From the IMG/VR virus record IMGVR_UViG_3300010300_000002, positions 1 through 43,415 of that record: a DNA stretch of 43,415 bases. One strand, 5' to 3'. This stretch comes from a virus. Each line of letters begins with the position of its first letter. Within the stretch, counting starts at the first letter, position 1. The position numbers were made by a program, and so were the translations under genes. The notes beneath the pieces are model-generated. The model was not told the origin of the DNA. It did not search any database and saw nothing but the letters and a program-made list of their open reading frames with translations. This document shows, in pieces, positions 40,034 to 43,415 of this stretch.

Positions 40034-40377
40034 TCCCTATAACTCAGCTGCCCTTCCAACCTTCTAATCTCCTCTGATAACCCTTCAATCTTAACCGCAA
40101 GCAATCGAATATGCTCTAGTCTCGTAAAATTGCCGTTTACAGGCTCATACAAGGCCCCTAAAGGCTTTTTGGCTGCATTTCGATAGGTATTAAGCATTTC
40201 CTCCTGTTTAAGCAAATAATCCCTTATCTTATGTTTATGCATATCCCTAATGCGTGGATTACCTTGCTGAGAGATAAGAATATCAAGTGCTTCCAGTGCT
40301 TCATCAAATGTCGCAGCTATATCCATTGTTTGGTCTATATCGCTTGATATTGGTTCTAACGACTTTTCCGTTTTCAT
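40030..40377 (-). CDS. Hypothetical helical protein (115 aa)
   Basis: The start has AAAGGA ten bases upstream and overlaps the previous gene by 74 bases in another frame. The protein is mostly helical (TFDEALEALDILISQ, DYLLKQEEMLNTYRN, LAVKIEGLSEEIRRLEG) and may form a coiled coil. Function unknown. A later ATG at 40326 would remove most of the overlap. Confidence 0.55.
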   Translation of the reverse strand: MKTEKSLEPISSDIDQTMDIAATFDEALEALDILISQQGNPRIRDMHKHKIRDYLLKQEEMLNTYRNAAKKPLGALYEPVNGNFTRLEHIRLLAVKIEGLSEEIRRLEGQLSYRE

Positions 40378-40510
40378 ATCTTAATTGTCCTTTCTGCCAG
40401 ACTTCATCATATGCTCTGGCAAACTGTTCATAATCCTTTCTAGTAAACTTCGGTATTATTTCCTCCCAGAACTCAAGTGCTTGGAATGGATTTGCTTCCC
40501 TTTTTTTCAT
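40304..40510 (-). CDS. Hypothetical 68-aa protein
   Basis: Chosen start: ATG 40508-40510, with GGAGG nine bases upstream. The product (NPFQALEFWEEIIPKFTRKD, then AYDEVWQKGQLRYENGKVV) is basic and aromatic-rich. It overlaps both neighbours. No family is recognised. Confidence 0.55.
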   Translation of the reverse strand: MKKREANPFQALEFWEEIIPKFTRKDYEQFARAYDEVWQKGQLRYENGKVVRTNIKRYRPNNGYSCDI

Positions 40511-40928
40511 CTTCAATGACCTCCGCTTTTTTGGGTAATTGTTTAATAAACTCATCCCAGTTATCTTGATTGAATTTATTCTTAGTTACTTCGATGCGTT
40601 GGGTTGGTTCGCCTTGTAGCCTTGTCAGTGCATCATTGATGATTTGATAGAGTGCTGGTAATCGATGCGTAGGCACCTTATCCAATTCATTAATCATTCG
40701 ATGAAGTGACTTGTCACTCAGCAGCCTCAAATTTGACTCACAATGCTTCTTGAAATCTTCTAGGGAAAGATCCATGAGTGCATCTCTTGCTTCTACATCT
40801 GATTCTACGAGTGCAAGTGGATGCTTCTTATCAAGAACGATATCTACCTTATCATTGATGATTTTGTTGAGGGCACCAAGTTCAAGGTTCTTAATCTTCC
40901 TTTCAGTTATCTTTGATCTACCTGCCAT
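40473..40928 (-). CDS. Hypothetical protein, possible small terminase-like
   Basis: I favour the start MAGRSKITERKI (40926-40928); upstream starts at 40958 (ATG) or 40970 (TTG) are possible. It is helical with a C-terminal segment ALTRLQGEPTQRIEV, a pattern seen in small terminases and phage DNA-binding proteins. It overlaps the next gene. Without a search the assignment stays open. Confidence 0.55.
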   Translation of the reverse strand: MAGRSKITERKIKNLELGALNKIINDKVDIVLDKKHPLALVESDVEARDALMDLSLEDFKKHCESNLRLLSDKSLHRMINELDKVPTHRLPALYQIINDALTRLQGEPTQRIEVTKNKFNQDNWDEFIKQLPKKAEVIEDEKKGSKSIPST

Positions 40929-41091
40929 GACTATTTGGGTGCCATGGGCAAGGTCCATGATTTGGTTCAACGCAATGGGGTTGGCCGCATTTATTGGTTG
41001 AGCAACTACTTACTGCATATCCCCAGATTAATACGATTAGAATAATCAATAGAATGAATCCCCAATCACCATGTAAATCTCTCCATCTCAT
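40918..41091 (-). CDS. Candidate small lipoprotein with cysteine-rich tail (57 aa)
   Basis: The ATG at 41089-41091 has GGAGG upstream and overlaps the helicase-loader stop by ATGA. A hydrophobic segment at residues 11-27 (GFILLIILIVLIWGYAV) is followed by VSSC at about 27-30, resembling a lipobox. The remaining sequence is rich in Cys, His and Pro (CSTNKCGQPHCVEPNHGPC). Small phage lipoproteins often block superinfection or act in lysis; an ordinary membrane protein is possible. Confidence 0.6.
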   Translation of the reverse strand: MRWRDLHGDWGFILLIILIVLIWGYAVSSCSTNKCGQPHCVEPNHGPCPWHPNSHGR

Positions 41092-41921
41092 TCCTTATCC
41101 TCCTCTATTTCATCTTGAGTGACCTCTTGATTGGTAACATAGAGATCACATGATTCCCGTAATCGATTAAGAAGTGCTTCTCCTCTTTGTGGATCCCTGA
41201 ATTGTTGCACTGCCATGGATCTCTTCACTTGAGTGGTGATCAGAATTGGCTTTTTACGGGCCATTCTGCCCTCTATTATCTCAAATAATCCAGACTGTAT
41301 GGTCTCGGTCAGTTTCTCGGCAAAGAGGTCATCTATGGCCAGTACAGGGATATTGATCTGCTGATCTCTCCAATCGGTAAAATTATATCCTTTCTTAGCA
41401 TCGACTAATTCTGAATGAAATTGGCCAGCCTCAAATAATTTGAATGGAATATTACATTTGTACACATGCTGGAGAATCAATGAAAGTGTTCTTGTCTTAC
41501 CTGTTCTGCTTGATCCGAGAATATAAACACCTCTACCATTTACTGATTGCCAGTCCTGTAATTTCTTAGACTCAAACTTTACCTTCTTTTTAGTCTTTGG
41601 ATCTTCGCGTTCATAGGTGTATCCATACCGCCAGATATTTTGTGCCTGCTTTGGTAGAAGCTTGAAATCAGTCTCCAGATAAATCTTAGAGATATAATTC
41701 TCAATCATTGGAAGCTTTGGTTTTGCCTCCTCTTCTGCATTAGCTGCATCGCAGCAAGCATCACATACCACTATCCTTTTATTGTTTCCGAAAGCAGCTA
41801 ATACACTGCTCTTGTAGGGTACATCAGTTTCACATTCCCTGCATGGTACGACAATATCATCGTAATCCACATCTGGCACATTTGCCACTGGGACCACATT
41901 GCCAATCTTTTGTAATGTCAT
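41088..41921 (-). CDS. DnaC/IstB-like AAA+ helicase loader with zinc motif
   Basis: The 277-aa protein has two cysteine pairs (C27/C30 and C53/C56, plus C57) resembling a zinc ribbon, then an AAA+ module: Walker A GSSRTGKT 136-143, Walker B VLAIDD 193-198, sensor-like ITTQ 228-231, and R253/R255 near the end. Such proteins load the host replicative helicase at phage origins. It lies after the RHH replication gene with an ATGA overlap. Confidence 0.8.
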   Translation of the reverse strand: MTLQKIGNVVPVANVPDVDYDDIVVPCRECETDVPYKSSVLAAFGNNKRIVVCDACCDAANAEEEAKPKLPMIENYISKIYLETDFKLLPKQAQNIWRYGYTYEREDPKTKKKVKFESKKLQDWQSVNGRGVYILGSSRTGKTRTLSLILQHVYKCNIPFKLFEAGQFHSELVDAKKGYNFTDWRDQQINIPVLAIDDLFAEKLTETIQSGLFEIIEGRMARKKPILITTQVKRSMAVQQFRDPQRGEALLNRLRESCDLYVTNQEVTQDEIEEDKE

Positions 41922-42478
41922 AAATCATCCTCCGAGTAAGTTGTGTTTGTTTGTTCGTCTTGGAAATCGTTATCGAAAACGAATCCTTTCCATCCACTGG
42001 AAATAGATCTCTCCCATCGCTCGACTAATTGGGCTTCCGTTTCATTCGCCAGCACCTTATCAATATATCTCTTTTGGAACTTCTCTTGGGCCTTCTTAAT
42101 CCCTCGATACTTCTTCCACTCCTGCCATGCCTGCTGAGTTTTCTCAGACAAAAAAATAATACTATTATTATTATTTACTTTATATATATCTACATATGTA
42201 GACATGAGTAAAGGCGCGCGCGAGGGAGTGGATGGTTTGGCCCTACTGGTGGGGCCATGTGTGGGGCCAGATTGAGTTTTCTCTAATTGTTCCATTTTGG
42301 CCCCATCTGTGGGGCCATGTATGGGGCCAAATTTAGAATGAAGGTGATGCTGGATTAAGGTGAATTTCACCGCATCATTTAAAGACAATTCATACTCAGC
42401 AGCGAAGCTGCGAACATGGTCTTCCAGCACCTTCGGCAAACGAAGATTTAGTTTAAACTGTTTGCCTGCTTCAGACAT
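41918..42478 (-). CDS. RHH replication-type protein with repeats in its gene
   Basis: The 186-aa protein begins with an Arc/CopG-like ribbon-helix-helix (KLNLRLPKVLEDHVRSFAAE, LSLNDAVKFTL). A linker carries two peptide repeats, GPIHGPTDGAK (51-61) and GPTHGPTSRAK (71-81), encoded by DNA repeats exactly 60 bp apart, then a polar run. The C-terminal half is helical (TQQAWQEWKKYRGIKKAQEKF). Position before the helicase loader, with an AT-rich tract nearby, suggests a lambda O-like replication initiator. Confidence 0.65.
   Translation of the reverse strand: MSEAGKQFKLNLRLPKVLEDHVRSFAAEYELSLNDAVKFTLIQHHLHSKFGPIHGPTDGAKMEQLEKTQSGPTHGPTSRAKPSTPSRAPLLMSTYVDIYKVNNNNSIIFLSEKTQQAWQEWKKYRGIKKAQEKFQKRYIDKVLANETEAQLVERWERSISSGWKGFVFDNDFQDEQTNTTYSEDDL
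42147..42205. other. AT-rich tract inside the replication gene
   Basis: About 59 bases of nearly pure A/T, including ATTATTATTATT and TATATATATC tracts. It lies 30-90 bases from the GC-rich direct repeats (42237-42333). A GC-rich repeat cluster next to an AT-rich tract inside a replication gene recalls lambda-type origins, where such AT-rich DNA is unwound first. Confidence 0.5.
42237..42333. repeat. Two 37-bp direct repeats with TGGGGCCA units
   Basis: Units at 42237-42273 and 42297-42333 differ at six positions and are offset by exactly 60 bp. Each contains two TGGGGCCA octamers (partly palindromic GGCC) 12 bp apart, plus an opposing TTGGCCC. They sit in the linker-coding part of the RHH protein. 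They are candidate initiator-binding iterons. Confidence 0.75.
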
Positions 42479-42885
42479 CAGAATGGTACATCTTCATCCA
42501 AATCTGGATCAGCAAATTGCTCTGCGATCTCATCTGGCACCTCATCCACTCCAGCCGCAACCGTTGCCCGTGACGCTTTTGGATAGAACCGTTTGATGGT
42601 ATCATATCCTTGCTGGTTTTTCCCTATGTTAATCTTCACCTCTTCGCCAATCAGTGAATCGAAATGGGATGTGTTAATTGCATCCGCAGACGGTGCCTCC
42701 AGCCCAGCAGCCTTGAAAATATCTTCTACTCGCCAATGTGCCCTTGGAGTAAGAAAAACAGAATCATATAATGACTCACCGTTCTCCAGTGCATAGAGAA
42801 TCTTTACATAAAGATTCCCAGACTTTGTGACAAATTCTTGTCCCTCTTGTGATGTGGTATAAATACCCTTTATAGTTGCATTCAT
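42478..42885 (-). CDS. SSB-like single-strand DNA-binding protein
   Basis: Chosen start MNATIKGIYTT (42883-42885); a longer frame from 42969 would overlap the exonuclease. The protein has OB-like beta strands (MNATIKGIYTT, VKILYALENGESLYDSVFL) and ends with DLDEDVPF, which resembles the acidic DDDIPF tip of bacterial SSB that recruits repair and replication enzymes. Other phage OB-fold proteins are alternatives. It lies directly after the permuted exonuclease and before the RHH replication gene. Confidence 0.65.
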   Translation of the reverse strand: MNATIKGIYTTSQEGQEFVTKSGNLYVKILYALENGESLYDSVFLTPRAHWRVEDIFKAAGLEAPSADAINTSHFDSLIGEEVKINIGKNQQGYDTIKRFYPKASRATVAAGVDEVPDEIAEQFADPDLDEDVPF

Positions 42886-42899
42886 ATTAGTTGTATTAA

Positions 42900-43415
42900 T
42901 TAGTATTTGTTTTTTGCTTTCAGTTCGTTGTGCAAAACTTCGCTGCATTTCTCCCAGAACTTGTTGCATAGTGCTACAGGCTCATCGAAATCCATTTCTA
43001 CCCTGCCATCTGAGTAGCGATATCCTATAGCTATAGGGTCACTATGCGTTGCATGTAGAGCAGCCTTATCTAAGATATTAGGCCAGTATTCTGCTTCCGC
43101 TTTATCGATGTAATTATCGATTACCTCCTGCTTCTTATAAGTTTTGGGTACGGCAACATTGTCTCTGTCAAATGGTGGGACAATTTCTTGCAATTCTTCC
43201 AGTGTTTTGGGTGCCGTTTCGATATCGAAAACCATCCATTCATCTGCAATATTAAAAGCTTCATTGACCTGCTTGAAGATCCCATCTGTTAAATATAAAT
43301 CATGTGCCAGATATTCTTCTTTCTTATCTTGGTCCCAAAGATGAAAGTGCTTTCCATTTTCCTCTTTCGGCTCCAGCCCAAAACATACTGCTAAATCTGA
43401 AAGACTTATAAACGA
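42900..43415 (-). CDS. Circularly permuted DnaQ-like 3'-5' exonuclease, second part (continues from window end)
   Basis: This is the continuation of the frame that opens at 300 and crosses the contig join, ending with TAA at 42900-42902. Residue 120 is the M of WMVFDIETAP, with exo I D123-x-E125, the sequence that normally begins this family. The N-terminal family layout continues (TLEELQEIVPPFDRDN, ILDKAALHATHSDPIAIGY, CNKFWEKCSEV) and the protein ends where motif II would usually follow. The right contig end alone already shows motif III (YLAHD) encoded upstream of motif I. No strong ribosome binding site precedes the internal ATG at 43235. Confidence 0.88.
   Translation of the reverse strand, partial: SFISLSDLAVCFGLEPKEENGKHFHLWDQDKKEEYLAHDLYLTDGIFKQVNEAFNIADEWMVFDIETAPKTLEELQEIVPPFDRDNVAVPKTYKKQEVIDNYIDKAEAEYWPNILDKAALHATHSDPIAIGYRYSDGRVEMDFDEPVALCNKFWEKCSEVLHNELKAKNKY
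43293..43415. repeat. Terminal direct repeat, right copy
   Basis: Exact copy of 1-123. It encodes part of the exonuclease (from SFISL to HDLY), so the swapped gene order is already visible at this end, where motif III precedes DIETAP. The repeat length could be an assembler overlap or a real terminal redundancy. Confidence 0.97.

Overview
The window is one phage genome. Bases 1-123 recur exactly at 43293-43415, so the contig closes on itself as a circle of 43,292 bp. Every gene I can support lies on the minus strand. Genes are tightly packed, with many ATGA, GTGA or TAATG stop/start overlaps and Shine-Dalgarno sequences typical of Gram-negative bacteria. The composition is AT-rich, and the gene set (terminase, portal, DUF5309-type capsid protein, giant internal virion proteins, S74 fibre, no tape measure or sheath) suggests a short-tailed temperate phage of an aquatic bacterium. 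The host is not identified. The putative attP is the 3' half of a tRNA-Cys(GCA) gene.

Reading in the direction of transcription (falling coordinates): (1) lysogeny and recombination, 3622 to 42900 through the contig join: small ORFs, tyrosine integrase with attP, Hjc-like nuclease, ERF annealing protein, a stand-alone DnaA domain IV protein, and a DnaQ-like 3'-5' exonuclease whose two halves are in swapped order. (2) Replication and early genes, 42885-37151: SSB-like protein with an acidic tip, RHH replication protein with repeats and an AT-rich tract inside its gene, AAA+ helicase loader, a small candidate lipoprotein, an arginine-rich sigma-region-4-like protein, a PD-(D/E)XK-like protein, and other small proteins. 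No DNA polymerase is seen, so replication probably depends on the host. (3) The large terminase, 35526-37154, followed by a 130-bp array of thirteen decamers. (4) Small accessory genes, 33580-35325, in clusters that each start just after a conserved 27-bp motif. (5) Head genes, 26331-33544: HTH protein, portal, methyltransferase, tiny basic proteins, metallophosphoesterase, winged-helix protein, scaffold, major capsid protein. (6) Tail, fibre, lysis and internal virion genes, 3697-26327, ending with a 2,487-residue protein that carries an HEITH metalloprotease-like motif.

The strongest unusual observation is the exonuclease. One 230-codon frame places exo motifs II and III (the C-terminal half of the usual family layout) before motif I (the N-terminal half). 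It has a strong ribosome binding site at the new start and a stop at the new end. The contig ends fall inside this gene, but the swapped order is visible at both contig ends even before the circle is closed. Other noteworthy features are the decamer array, the four-copy 27-bp motif, the attP embedded in the integrase reading frame, a start codon in a hairpin loop, and an ori-like repeat cluster inside the replication gene. No endolysin was recognised.
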